Assembly (NCBI GenBank): GCA_013397935.1
Contig: VZRN01004390.1
Coordinates: 1,063,706-1,127,705 of the forward strand
DNA length: 64,000 bases
Direction of reading: 5' to 3'
Source of the DNA: Dasyornis broadbenti
Lineage: Eukaryota > Chordata > Aves > Passeriformes > Dasyornithidae
Within the stretch, counting starts at the first letter, position 1. Each line of letters starts with the position of its first letter. The notes beneath the pieces were generated by a model. The model did no database searches and was not told the DNA's origin. It saw only the letters and a list, made by a program, of their open reading frames with translations. The position numbers were made by a program, and so were the translations under genes. Below, in pieces: positions 25,826 to 38,790 of this stretch.

Positions 25826-25845
25826 AAGTGAGTCATGACTCACTT
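25826..25845. promoter_or_regulatory. 20-bp palindrome with two abutting AP-1-type sites
   Basis: AAGTGAGTCATGACTCACTT is its own reverse complement. It contains TGAGTCA (25829-25835) directly followed by TGACTCA (25836-25842), both exact AP-1/TRE heptamers (Fos/Jun, and similar to the NF-E2/Maf core). Whether it is bound in cells cannot be told from sequence. Its distance from any gene here is unknown. Confidence 0.4.
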
Positions 25846-26446
25846 GCTCTGGTCCTGATGCTTCTGCTGAGCAGGGAGGTGCCGCTTGCTGCCTGATGAA
25901 CATGTTTGCACATGTGATGTCTGGTCATGCTTGTCACTGAGGAATTTTCTGCCATGAATCCTAAGATGATATTTGAAAATAATATGCACTTCAGAGCTAC
26001 TGTTCTCTGGCATTGCCTTCATGTCTTAGTTATGGAGTGATGGTTAATTAGACTCTATCTTACTGGAAAATTTTCCATCTTTCCCCATATTCGACTCTGT
26101 ATTTCAGTAGAAAAATTAGAAACCACATCAAGAGGCTTCATTTTCCCTTTCCTAAACAGAATCAGGCTGCCAGTGACTCAAAAGTCTCAAAGAGAGGCAC
26201 AGTGGTCCAAAGTTGTTGTTTGTTTTTTTATCTTGTGATGCTAAACTCAAGGGCACAGTATTGCAGGAACACAATCTGCTTCAAGTTTAAGCATGAACAA
26301 CAGTTTTCAGTTCAACCAATACTTCTTCAGGACACCAGGTTTACTAAAATAATATTTTAACAGTTGTCTAAAATCAAGTACTGATTCAGAACATTTTCCA
26401 GCTCTATTTGCTATTGGCCAAGCAGATGTATTTCATATAATGAAAG

Positions 26447-27205
26447 ACTCAGAAAATCAGAATAGTTTGGGTTGGACAGGACACTTGAAGACCATCTAGT
26501 CCAACTTCCTTGCAATGAACAGGTTCACCTTCATTTAGATCAGGTTGCTTAGAGACACATCCAACCTGACCTTGAATGGGTCCAGGGATGGGGCATCCAC
26601 CACCTCTCTGGGAAACCTGTTCTAGTGCTTTACCACCCTCATGGTAAAAATTTCTTCCTTTTTTCTAGTCCAAATGTACTGTCTTTTAGTTTAAAATTGT
26701 TATCCATTCTCCTATCACAAAAGGCCCAGCTAAGAAGTCTATCCCCACCTTTCTTATAGGCATCCTTTAATACTGAAAGGCCTCAAGAGGGTGTCCCCAG
26801 AACCTTCTCTTCTCCAAGAGGAGTCACTCCAACTCTCTCGGCCTTTCCTCACAGGAGAGGTTCTATCCCTCTGATCATCTTGGTGGCCTCCTCTGGGGTC
26901 ACTCCAATAGGACACTCCATGTCGTTCCTGTGCTACAGACCCCAGGGCTGGATGCAGCACTGCAGCTGGGGTCTCACCAAAGCAGAGCAGAGCAGAGGGG
27001 CAGAATCCCCTCCCTCTCCCTGCTGCCCGCGCTGCTTTGGATGCAGCCCAGGATACCACTGGCTCTCTGGACTGGGAGTGCACATGGCTGGGACATGTCC
27101 AGCCTCTCATGCACCAGCACCCCCAAGTCCTTCTCCCCAGGGCTGCTCTTAACCTGTTCATCTCCCAGCCTGTGTTGATACTAGGGATTGCCCTGACCCA
27201 ATCAC
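26447..27205 (-). mobile_element. CR1 LINE 3' region, about 760 bp, minus strand
   Basis: The best preserved CR1 of the window. Reading left to right it is antisense. It has 'tttgggttggacaggacac' and 'accatctagtccaacttcc', then 'agggatggggcatccaccac', 'ctctctgggaaacctgttct' and 'taccaccctcatggtaaaaa'. It continues through 'tcggcctttcctcacaggag', 'tggtggcctcctctgggg', 'gctggatgcagcactgcagc' and 'tggggtctcaccaaagcaga', and ends in 'gatactagggattgccctga'. That is the 3' UTR plus the end of ORF2 in the correct order. The conserved segments are continuous, so the insertion is younger than those at 4.3 and 7.4 kb. The 152-codon minus and 82-112-codon plus frames within it are shadows or a decayed ORF2 tail. 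Confidence 0.96.
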
Positions 27206-29579
27206 GATACATTTTCCTTCAGACACATCCTGAGCCACAGACCACAGACGGGGCTGGCCAGCTGCAAAAGACAGAGCAGAGAGAGATGTTGCACTCTGGT
27301 GCAAATAAAGTGTGCACAGCAGATGTGTTTCAATCAGAATACAGCAAGCTTGATAAGTTTGGCATTCCCAAATAACATTTTGGTTAAGAATTTTAGCATT
27401 TGTAATCTGAAACAGTGAAATTATTTCCTTGGCTGAAAACTACTTGGACCTGTGGAACCAGTATCACTTTACAGATCTGCCAACAAACAGTTTATTAAAC
27501 TAAAGGAGTTGGCTGATCTCATAGGAAAACATAGATTTTGTACAGCAGCATGACCTTTATTTAGGCAGGTATTTTATAAATATTATTTCCATTTATAATT
27601 ACCTGAAATTATACCTTAATATGGTTGGCCATGATTTCAATAAAGAACCCTGATACTTGAAATTATTCTGGTGTGTGAGAAACAGGATGCATGTACAGCA
27701 CACCTGGGTGCTGGAAGGGGTGGCTGTTAAAAGATTGTTTTATTGATGTGTTCTGCAGAAAATCTCCAGCTCCAAGGTGAGCACATTCTGTGCTGGTAGC
27801 CAACATTCCTGAAATACATCATAGTTCACAAGTAAGAACCTCTCTCACATCCTGTAAGTCTGCAGAGTGGAAAATCATTGCTCCATAACAGAACTTATTT
27901 TCATGACTATGCATGAAGAAGTAATTCCAGAAAAGAGAAAAGGCAGTAATACGTATTTGCTGAAAAATGCCAAGCAGTAGGTTTTGGGCAAAATGTACAC
28001 ATAGCCTTGAAGGATAGTTTTGTAAAACATATGGACTCTTGTAACTCAGTGAATATATAACTTTTTTTCTTTAAAAGTAGTGGTGTTGAAAAAATTTACT
28101 GACATATTCCAGTAAGATATCATATGACAGTAAACAGTTAAATACCACTAGGATTTCTCAGTGGAGCTCCATTATCATAAGTCAGGTAATACATCTCCTC
28201 ACAATTAAACAAAAAGAAGGATGGGAGTGTAGAAAGCTTTGCTGGTCCAAGACAGAGCAGATACCTCACTGGCAGCAGGTAGCAGGCAGCAGTCACTGTG
28301 CTGCCAGATGACAATGCTGTGTGCTACACAAAACACAGTTTTCAAGACAAATCTCAAAGACTTTGAAAAAAGTTCTGAACATATTTAGAAACCAGTCAAT
28401 GCTTTAGATAGCATGAATAAAGGATGATTACAGGCATAAATGCACAAAGATAATTTTAGAACCCAATCATCTTGATGTTTTAAAAGTGGTCTGCTCCATT
28501 ATAGATAAAGGTTTACATATTGAGCATTAAGGATTGAACACGATGATGTCTAAATTTATTTTATTATTAACAATACATTTACAATGTATTCTTTCAGATG
28601 TAATATTCAAGTATTTGACAGCTTGTACTATTTTAGGATTTGCAGAATTACAGTTTTGCCCCTGTATCTCAGCTTCATCTAAACATCAAAAACTTTTGCT
28701 TTTCCCAGACTAGATGCTAGTCTATTAGAAATTATTCAGTTTATTCTCTTTGAAGTTTTCTTTATTATTTCTTCTACACCATATAGAAAAATTCTGGTTT
28801 CTAACAGTGTAAATGAAAGAAAACTCATCTTCTGTATCTCACTATACAGTCAATGAAATGTACTGTCACTCCCTCAGATATCTATCTGGACATTAATGAT
28901 TTCATTATACATTCTACTGAAATGTTGGAATAACCCTAATGTCCTCATTTAAATTACTTTTTAAAAACTGCATTGAAATTAATGGACAGCTTTGCTGGAA
29001 ACCTGCAAATTATATTAGAAAAGACATTTACTTTAAGCTAAGGATGCTGAAGGTACATATTTTAACTGTAGATCTGGTGTTGATGCTCCGGTGCCTCAGA
29101 GTGAAGCGCCTCAGTTCTGATCAGTACTAGTCATGTATTGTTCCTCTAGAAGTAAAGTCAGGTAGCTTAAGCAGTTTTAGAAGACAATTTGAATACATTT
29201 CAATTTATATGAACAATGTACAAATTCTAAGTAAAAATTGTTTTTTGTAAGCTCCAGGAACTTGACAGTCAGGACAGTACAGAGAACACACAGAATGACA
29301 GAAGTAGTGTTAGTGGTCCAGGAGTTATCTGGAAACTGAGCAGTTTGATGTACCCTGCTCTTCTGGAGGTGATGATATTTAATATGATAGTTAAAAGCAA
29401 TGCTCTCAATTCCGAAATAACAGGCACACCTAAAAAGTTAGTCTATTGTTGTCAGCTGAATTTGGAATCCCATCTAACAAGTTCTGAGCAGCGAAGGAGA
29501 ATAAACTCTGCTCATATCTGAGGCAAATCAAGCTGTCAAAAAAAAAGAAAAAAAAAAAAAAATTCACCCTTCAACAGGT
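27206..29579. other. AT-rich stretch with no recognised gene
   Basis: No repeat family, RNA gene or exon-like frame recognised. Two A-runs separated by a single G (29538-29562) precede the hairpin listed next. Confidence 0.55.
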
Positions 29580-29616
29580 CAAACTATGGAACTTCTTAGG
29601 GAAGTTCCATAGTTTG
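29580..29616. repeat. Perfect 16-bp hairpin, 5-nt loop
   Basis: The left arm CAAACTATGGAACTTC (29580-29595) and its exact reverse complement (29601-29616) flank the loop TTAGG. The right arm is followed by CTGAG and no T-run, and an A-rich tract ends 17 bp upstream. A 37-nt perfect hairpin is short for a microRNA precursor and is not a member of a family I recognise. Confidence 0.95.
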
Positions 29617-32600
29617 CTGAGCTTTTTAGGAATGGGTTTCCACATGATCCCAGCAATACAAGCTTAAGCAGTGTGCAATTACTTGGACAAGGAATTTGTG
29701 TATGAGCAAAGGTTATCTTTCATTGACCCAATCACCAACTGTAATATTTTCATTCTGTTGTCCAACTGAAATTGACATTTTCTCTTAATGCACTTATTGT
29801 ACCACAGACAGGTCTTTCGTATATTTTAGTTTATGTAGAAATATTCCAATACAATGTTTAGAAAACATTTTTCCTCACTGTTGCTTCCTCAATAGGCATT
29901 TTTTTCAGGTGGGCCAATTGAAAGACAAGACATCTCTAAGACCAAATTAGCATAACATTGTCAAGGAATGAAATAGAAGTCAGGCCTAACCTCTGATTCA
30001 ACAAGGAAAAGAGCATCCAATGAATAGATATATCCATCCATATATTTTCATAAATTTACTTCCTTGTTTTGGGGAGATTTGTTGGTATATGCATTAAAAA
30101 TAATAATGAAATTATTTCAGAAGTTCTGTACTCTACCCCCATTTCAGTATTTAATTCATGGGTGTGATATAGCAAATTTCTTATTGACTAGGAAGCATTA
30201 TTATTTTCTAGGAATGACTGAGCATAGTTTAGAAAAATAAGAACTATCTGAGGAGAATTCATAAAAAGAAAATCAACTACTTCCCAGGGATATGAATTCC
30301 AGACAGTTCTATAAATTCATTTGTTCACTTTTTGTTTTTCAAAGAGAATCATTTTCTTCCTTCCCACTCTCATGTATGGCAGAGAACAGAAACTTTTCCA
30401 TTTCCATGAGAAAAGCTATTCTTGAAAGTCCCTATCTACTCATCAAAAAGGTTAGCAAAATACCAAAATTTAACAAAAGCAAAAAACCGAATACCTCAGT
30501 TTTCCTGAAAATGAGTCCAAACCTCCTACTCAGAAAGAACCTCTGCCAAATTACAGCATAAAATGGTCCCATGGTGAGAATCTTCAAAAGCAAAAGTGAA
30601 GTTTTAGCTTGCATAGGAAAAAAGAAAAAAAAAAGAGTAAGAGAAAACTTTCACATGACAATCTGGAAAAAAAAAGTAACTTAAACCAGAAATCATAGCA
30701 AGTTTCTCTTGTCCTAGGGCTCACTTAACCGTGATCTTTTTTGTTAATGCTATGTTTAATGATGCACCTCAATTAATAACTCAGACCTGAATACATCAAA
30801 AATCTGATTCAGATCCACTGCAAGAATGTGAAAATGTTATGTCATAATGCAAACTGAATTAAAATTAAAAAGTGTGGATCTATCAAGATTAACTTTATCC
30901 TAAGCTACCTATATTGTCGCATAAAATTCTCTGTAGAACTTAATTGTTTCCTTAAAGCACTTGCCATTTAACCATTCTAAGTGAACAAAACACATGATTT
31001 TCTATCAGGAGGAAAATCAGACTTTAGACAAAATCAGCAGAAAATTTGTCAAGGAAATTCTAAGTACATGAGGACCGATTATGATATAAACTTTTTATTC
31101 CCACAAGCAGTAACTTTTGCTTGTATCAGTCTCTCAAGATGTAGCAACTTTGGTAATGCCCTATAATTAATACCTCACTCTGACAACAAATAATATCCAG
31201 ATTTTTCTAATTGATTGCTCCAGTAATTAAATTATTATTAAATTATTGTTACCAGCTTGTACTTTAAGTCTGTTCCTTCTCTTGTGGAACAGAAGGAAGG
31301 CTTGTGAGCTCTTAGTATTTCAGTTTCTTTACAGTACGCGTGGATCTTGTGACTCACAGAAGAGAGGCAGGATAGAGATACTTAGAGCAAGAAACACTGT
31401 GGCAACATTGTTACCTGAAAATGCAATTGGGAGTGTCTCAGAGGCTGTCTTTGGGTTTTGGATATATACTTGTTATGAGCTTCACTTATTTCCAGTATTG
31501 CCAGCAGTTCAAAGCATTTCAGTTTTATTTTGGAATATGACAAGTTTCATTCTTTCACTTACTGAAGCTGGCTAAAGTGACCTGTTAATACCTATTATGT
31601 TATTTTAGTGAAAGTTTTAATCCAAAGCCACTGAGGAGCACAGCCTGCAGGTATGCACACTGTGTGCCCAACCAAGGGAGCAGACAGATGGCTCCCCGAG
31701 GACAGGCTAGTTTGAATTGCACATGGAATTTTTTTGTATTGTCTTTTTTCACTGACAAACCGAAGTTAGAATTTATACTCTCTTTCCTGAATTGGTCAGC
31801 TGATAAAAATAAATAAACTTAGGAAAACAACTAACAAACAAAAAAACAAAAAGAAAAATAATATAGTGTTAAGGAGACTCTCAAAGGACACTACTTTATT
31901 AAATTTTGCCATATTTTCATGTCAGCTCTTTTTTTTTTTTCGCTACTTCATACTCAAGTGCAACACAGAAAGTTGCTGAAGCTCTGTGTATATCTCTCCT
32001 TGCTTTTGCCTAGATGACAAGGCACTGTTCTGGATTTGGTCTAAGGTGGCTTTTTCTGCATGGTAAAAAGTAGGTTCTGTACTTCTGTAGGTTAAATGTA
32101 ATTCTTTAGCTGTTAAACCAAAGAGCAAAGGAATTTGGAAGTGTTAACCAGACACACAAAACACTCATTGCTTAAACTCAAGCTGAATTCAGGTTTCCTA
32201 TGGATGCTGGCTGCTTGGAACAAGATTCTTTTTAAGAAAGTCTCAAGGTGTTCCCTGCTGCCTCCTCCTGGTTCAACCAGAAGGCATAGCTGGAGGCTGC
32301 TGGGTTTCACCTGTACTGTGAGGGGCAGCTCTTTCGAACACGTTCACTGGGTGGATTTTCCATTGCCCTGGGGAAAATCTTCAGAGTTATGACCAAGTCA
32401 GCTCCAGGGTCACCCTGGCATTCTGGTGCTGTACATGAACAAATACTTTTGGTGTCTATGCCACACTGACAGCTGCTGTCCAGCACAGTGTAGATGCTTG
32501 CCTAATGATCACTAATTAGGGATTCAGTCTTATATCTCACCTAGAAGAAGCTCTGGGAATCTGATAATCCTCACTTATTCATTCACACATTGCTGCTGTT

Positions 32601-35600
32601 GACTTTGATTTTCCCTGACATATTAAAGCTTTGAAAAGAACATTGACCAGACTTAGGTCCTCTGGATGTTACTTTCCCAAGGTCTGGATTCCTTGAAACA
32701 GTTATTGATAAAATTTTATAGCCATGTTATATTATATTCTCAGCAAACTTAATAAAAAGGGCCTTAGTGCCAAGGGATATCAAGTTAGCTGGATCTGGTG
32801 TATGACAGCCCAGGTGTGTAAAAATTGCTGTGATGGATAGGATGGATGAGAGTAGCTTTTCAGAATGATTATGCAGATGCTTCAAAAGTGTCTTGCTTTT
32901 TCTTTATCATGCAGCAGTGGTATAAAAGAGATACAGTATATATACCCAAAAGGCTTTTGGCATGAATTCTCTGTAAGTGTAATGAAGTTACAGACATTTT
33001 AAGTATCACTTTAAACCACAGAGCTGATGTAGAATTCTTGAGAAAGAGAACAAAGAACTGGTGTTCTAATAACTAAACTAAGCACTTAAAAATAAATACA
33101 GAAACACAAAACACTTTCTGTGTGGTATTTGGTCCCTAAGAGGTTGCAAACAGGCTGGTTTTGTCTTTATTTTCTGGTTCTGCAGACTGTGCTCTAAAAA
33201 AAGAAGTTGTCTCAGAGTCCAAGAGAAAGTCATCTGTAAAGTTCATTTTAATGATGGAATGCAGGTTGTTGTTCATTCAATTTTGTATATGTTCTGCTTA
33301 TCTTCACAAAGGTAAACATCTTTGGAATGTCACTATTAAAATATTTAGAATGTTATTTCTAGACATCATTGCCTCTGATCTGACTGCTTTATTTACATTA
33401 AATTTCCATTTGCTAAAGAAATCAGAAGCTTCTAAAATGTACATCAAGTACATCAAATGTGCTGGAGTAGTCATTTAAGCATTCTCATACTTGAGGAAGT
33501 CCTGTGAAAAGTATAAATTTTCTACTACTCAGACTCCTCTTTTAGTTTTACTGTTGTGACTCAGAATTTTTTATAAACAGTGCTTTCATATCAGAACCAT
33601 AATTTTTGTTTTATTGGACAATGTTTCTATTGGAAAAGGAGAAAATGTAACTATGTCATTTTAAAGAGTCTTTTAATCAATCACTCCAAGAACTGGGTAC
33701 ATAGTTATCATTATAAATCATACCTTTCATAAGTGAAAAATAGCTACACAATAACAAATTGATTCCCCATCCTTTATAAAGTACCTCTCGCCTCTCAACC
33801 CCCAAAGCTCAAAAACTGATGAGTTTTGCAGAAGACTTCCCTCCTTTAATAAAATTGATAAAATAGCTCCCTTTAGTCAATGGCAACCTGGCGCTTTGCT
33901 GGACAAAATTAGTGGTGTCCGCCAGTCACTTTCTTTTCATCACCAGCTCTTCTAGGTGTAGTGCAGCACTTCAGCAAACGAGGAAATCCTGGAATCTCTT
34001 CACCTGCCCGTGGATTTCCATTATTGAAATAGGCAGACCGTCCCACACACTGTTACCAGCCTTTCCTTTCTCTCCTGAGAATGTTCACTGTTTAAGCCAG
34101 CAATGATCAAGACCAGCAGAGAAGAAAGGAAACACCCTCTCCTGTCCTGTGCCCTCCTGGTTACCCGCTAATTGCAGCACTAGTAGTCTTCATGCTAGAT
34201 TCCCAACATACTCTTTCCCTTTCATTTAGCACTTATAATATTGAGATTTTTTTCTGTTTTAACTATGTTCACAGCCCATAGATACCTCTCCAGGTATACA
34301 GGAATGTGTACACAAATGTAGTTCACTGGTATTCCTCCAGGAAAATCTTGGTCTGAATAACTTGCACTTTGAAATCTGCACAAATATGCTCACAAAAGCA
34401 TGCATATCTTCCCAATCAATGCAGTTGTGCTCCACTGAAGGTACCCCAAAGGACTTTTTCAAATTATTTTTGACTGAGTGAAGCAGCCACAAAGAACAAA
34501 ATCTGTTCTGGGCTTTGATCTGATAACTCCATCCCCACAGGTGTCAGAAGGACTGATATGCAATTGTTTTTGAACTAAATTATATACAGGAATGTCTTTT
34601 GCTTCGCTGGGATTACCAGTAAACCTCAGGATACAAATATAAAAGTTTTCCTTTACCTGCAAGCAAACAAATACACTGTAATATAACACAAGGAAATTAT
34701 ATCCTGTGCATAGAAGGCAGCAATGGAACAGCCTTTCTGAGCCTGAGTAGAGGCACACAGAATTCCCCACTAGCATTTAATATGATCAGGCAGTCATGAA
34801 ACAGGTAGAGTCTCATAATCCACTCCATCAAAAATTCAGCACTTAAATCTTGAAAGATAAAAAGGAGGGAAACTTTCAGTATTACAGAATTGTTTTTACC
34901 AGTTGGATTCACTCTGGGAGTTTCTAAATTACAAGGAAACTTTCCCTTTAAATGCTCCTTGGTTGAGCAATAATCTACGTGGTTTATCTCTTTTAGCTAT
35001 TCATAGTGCCCTCAGCAACACAGCACCTTATTAGTCCTGCAGGACTACTGTACCATTAGATTTTACTTATAACCTGTTCAACAGAGTTGGCACTGAGCGC
35101 AGAAGAATACTGGTCAGATTTTTCAAAGCCATTTAGTTACACCCCAAAATCAGTGATGTGTGCATTTGAGGATCTGAGAAAAACACTGCCGAAGAACCGT
35201 GCAGGGATTAGAGAGTGTTAGAAATAGGATTTACCAAATCAAAGTTGTGCCTGAGAAATGGATCAAGAAGATTTCATCATCAGAGTACTACTTGAAGGTA
35301 ATCCATTAGTTTCTGCAAAAATGTTTTTATGCTGATTTCGGTCAAACTCCAAATGAATAGATAACACTTGCAATTCTGACTTTATGAACCAGTTACTGTG
35401 TGTCAGTAGCTTTCAAGCAACCATCCAGCTGTGTTTCTTAGCCTCAGGTAAATACCAGGCAATTCCAGGTATCTTACCTGCCCAGCAAGGGAAACATAAG
35501 CTGTTTCAATTTTAACCTAGAATAAGTCTTGACAAAGAAAATCTTTTCCTTAGGTAGTTGCCTAAATTCATAGCCTATCCTACAATTTTGCAACCCATTC

Positions 35601-38600
35601 ACATGGTCAGGTTGTAATTGCAGTTTCTACAGTCCTGGAGAGCCTATTGAGGGTAACAAACTTGTAGTTTGGGGTAATAGGCTGAATTTGTCAGGAGCCC
35701 CTCAAGCACTTGCCAGCCCTGCTTTGTGATTTCAGTCAGATGAGCGCAATGCTTGTGTATGCTTGGCCTGTTCAGTGGAGGTACAAGACGCCAAACTCCC
35801 AGCGGTGATTAGCCTCTAGAGAAGAGTCAGGCAACTAAATACTCTTTTGTCAATGTAGACCTGAGCTACCAAATGGAGTCGTTGTGGTCTACCCCCTAGC
35901 TTAAACAAACACCAACTGAAACTTGTCACATATGACACCTAATTTTGTCAAAGTCTGCCTCAAAAGTACTCAGCCTTCACTTTATCAAAAAGGCTTTTGC
36001 CAGAAACAGCAGGTTAGAAGCTGGAATAAAATGAATCAGAATATCAAGAAAGAAGTGGTGTTTTTTTCACAGTGAATTAATAATTGCCATTTTCAGAGCT
36101 GTTGGAACATTACCAAGAATAAAAGACTTACACAAAGACTGCTACAGAGACACCTTCTTTCATAACCCTAGTAGTGACAAGCATCTAAAGGAGAGGTTAG
36201 ATGCATTTACTGGATGTGCTTTAGCAAGTTTAAACAGAGAAACATTGAAAGAACTTTTATAACAATTTATATGAGCTCGACAGTGATTGCATTTTAACAG
36301 CTGCTCTTGGTCGTCTGGGCCACTGCACTCTAATGGAGACAGGTTTTCTGCTGAAAGAAATGATTAAATTGTTTTCATAGAGTCCTTGAAAAGGTGTCAG
36401 TAAGGGCAGCTGGAAATTTAGGATCTAACAACTTTAGCATTGGAAAAAAATCATCAAGGTTTTACATTCCCCTATGGAGATAAAAAATGCAAAGTAAAAT
36501 TCTGGCAGAATCCAGGTATTTTCTACAATCAGACACACATTTAACTTTAACAAATTGGAATGTATGTCTAGTCTCATTGTTTTCCATCTAAACCTTAAGT
36601 GATGGTGTGTGACGTTTAGAGCCATAGGTCCGTGATGATCAACAGTGACCTATATTTATCATTGTATTTTATTGTTCTCTAGAGTTTGTACATTGCTCAC
36701 TACTGAAACACAGCTACTACTGTTGGGAGGTGGAGAGACTAGCCTATGTTTTGGAGGGTTCTGTGCAGCAGGAAAGGGACCCAAATTCTTCTTTTAACGG
36801 AAACCCCTGGAGACATTTAAGTGATAATTGGCTACATTGCATTATAGCTCAGTTTTGAAGGCAAATACTTGTGTTGTAGGAAACAGTACCTTGGGGCCTT
36901 TGCTAATCCCTCAGGACTCTCCCACTCTCCTCTCTTACACAAGAGGCTCATGACAGCACACAGCATGCCAAAAGCACGCTGAGATGACAGATCTCCCCAC
37001 AGAATTTCCCATTTAGGAAGTTACTTCATCCCTACCTAGAGTCTTGGACTTCCTTTAGCAAAATAAGAATATGCGGGAAGAGACTATGCATCCACAGGTA
37101 GAAGTTATTTACAGCTACAGAAGAAATCCCAGTAATTCTAAAACTTTTGTGATAGGTAATCATATTTATAGGAGTAGATAATATAATATCTGTGTTTTAT
37201 TGATTAAAATTGTATGTAGTTTCAGTCATAACCAAAGCTACAAATTCTGAAAGAAAGATTATGTAAGCACATGAGATGAAAAAAGATAGAATAAACTGAA
37301 ATATGTCCTCACCAAAGGTAGAAAATACCAGACTTAATACAGAGCCTTTCTTTGAATTAATTTTCTCTGCAAATAAAGTTGCTCACATCTCATTAAAACT
37401 CAGTGTAGCATTGGCTAGAAGTGCAATTATTAGCTCAGGTGGAAAACTCTGTATTTCATTTTCTAGCTAAATGGAGTAGACCATATACCTTTAGATTTAA
37501 ATTTCTAAGTTAGGTGAAAAACTAATAATGGTAGTGCTTAAGAGAGGAGGGAAGAGTAGTGGACAGTACAAGGGAGGTTCCTAAAGTAGCTCCTTAGGGA
37601 CTGTTTAAGTACAGTGCCTCATCTGTGCTGTTGGCAGAAAAAGTTTGGCACAAGGTTATGAGCCATCATAAACCCAGGGTAAGGGAGGACTTCCAGGACT
37701 GGAAAAACAGAAATGGTGTAAAGTCAACAGCAAAAAATGAAAGGTCCTGAACATAAACATAAATAAAATCAATTAATTCTATAAGCTAAGAAATCACCGG
37801 TTGCTAAAGACCTAATGAAACAGTGCACTATTCAATAACAGAATGAGGAAGACTGTCAGCGTGATGCAATGTGGAAAAGATAGATCAGTCTGAGTGTTCT
37901 CTGGGAAAATGTTTCCACAGCTGAAAGAGGTGTACCTGAGCTGAAATCCTGCATAGTTCTGCCATCCTCCTTTTAGAAAAATATATTTTAAGTACTAAAG
38001 GCAAAGAGAGAAGAAATGGGATGATCAGAAGATGAATCAGAGGATGATCAGAGAGTGTATCCTGAATTCATAGAACAAGCATTGAATGAGGAATAATTAC
38101 AGGGACATGGTTCCACTTAGTCGAAATAAACACATACACTTGTGATGAGACATTTCTGAGAGTATTTTCTGTTGTTCCTGCAAGTACAAAAATCTATACA
38201 GAAAGGCAAAGAGATGGGGCTTTTTTGTTGCAGAAAGGATGAAAAATCTGAAGAGAAAACAAATATAAAATTTGCATTAAAGAGATGCTGTGGCCTCTTG
38301 CTGCTCACTGTGGTTTGGGTCCTTTTCTGATGCACATTTCCAAAGAAGGACTTGCTAGTTGCCTATCTATGTCAACCACAGAACATATTTTGAAATATTT
38401 ATTAGTAATTCTTTCCCTTGAGTTGAAATATTGCTAACAATGTTACAGTCCAGTTTGGATTTTCTTTTAATGTAAAGTGACAAGAACAGAGGTGATTGTG
38501 AAGTATGTCTATGGAAAGGAAAAATTTTACAATTCCTTCAACTCCTGTTGCATGTATTCTCTTATTATTAAATTACCAAAGAACTCTGATTTGACTTTGG

Positions 38601-38730
38601 AATCAGTGGTAAAGCAAGCAACCATTGCATAAAAAGACTATGCTTGGGTTGCTAATAAGTAGCATAATAGGCTGCAAGAATATTTTTTTTTCAAGAAGGC
38701 AAGATGAGTTTCTTTTTAGTAAAGTATAAT
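29617..38730. other. Long stretch with no recognised gene or repeat
   Basis: About 9 kb of AT-rich DNA. Open frames stay below 110 codons, overlap on both strands and carry no known domain. Candidate frames at 31246-31575, 33161-33478 and 34459-34776 look hydrophobic by chance, because T-rich DNA yields Phe/Leu/Ser. Scattered A and T runs occur, for example the T run near 31929-31940. Nothing else can be supported. Confidence 0.5.
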
Positions 38731-38790
38731 GTCTTAAAGTCAAACATAAAATAGCAGTGTGTCTTAAAGTCAAACATAAAATAGCAGTGT
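38731..38790. repeat. Perfect 30-bp tandem duplication
   Basis: The 30-bp unit starting GTCTTAAAGTCAAACATAAA and ending ATAGCAGTGT occurs at 38731-38760 and again, base for base, at 38761-38790. Neither copy shows a mismatch. The repeated 'TAILCLTLRH' in the minus-strand frame is a by-product. Confidence 0.98.

Larger units (their letters stand above)
23521..26446. other. AT-rich stretch with simple repeats, no gene
   Basis: Beyond the A-rich repeat at 24235-24348, the TTGG-rich tract near 24805 and the AP-1-type palindrome at 25826, no gene or repeat family is recognised. Frames near 24110-24401 are reading-frame artefacts of the A/C repeat. Confidence 0.5.

Noticed and set aside
26754..27375. 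Frames of 82-152 codons around 27 kb
   Set aside because: All but the last 170 bp lie inside a CR1 3' region; the plus-strand frames are antisense to the element.
36980..37090. Faint resemblance to the 3' end of a MIR-type SINE ('gaagttacttcatccc', 'aaaataagaatatg')
   Set aside because: Match too short and broken to claim without an alignment.
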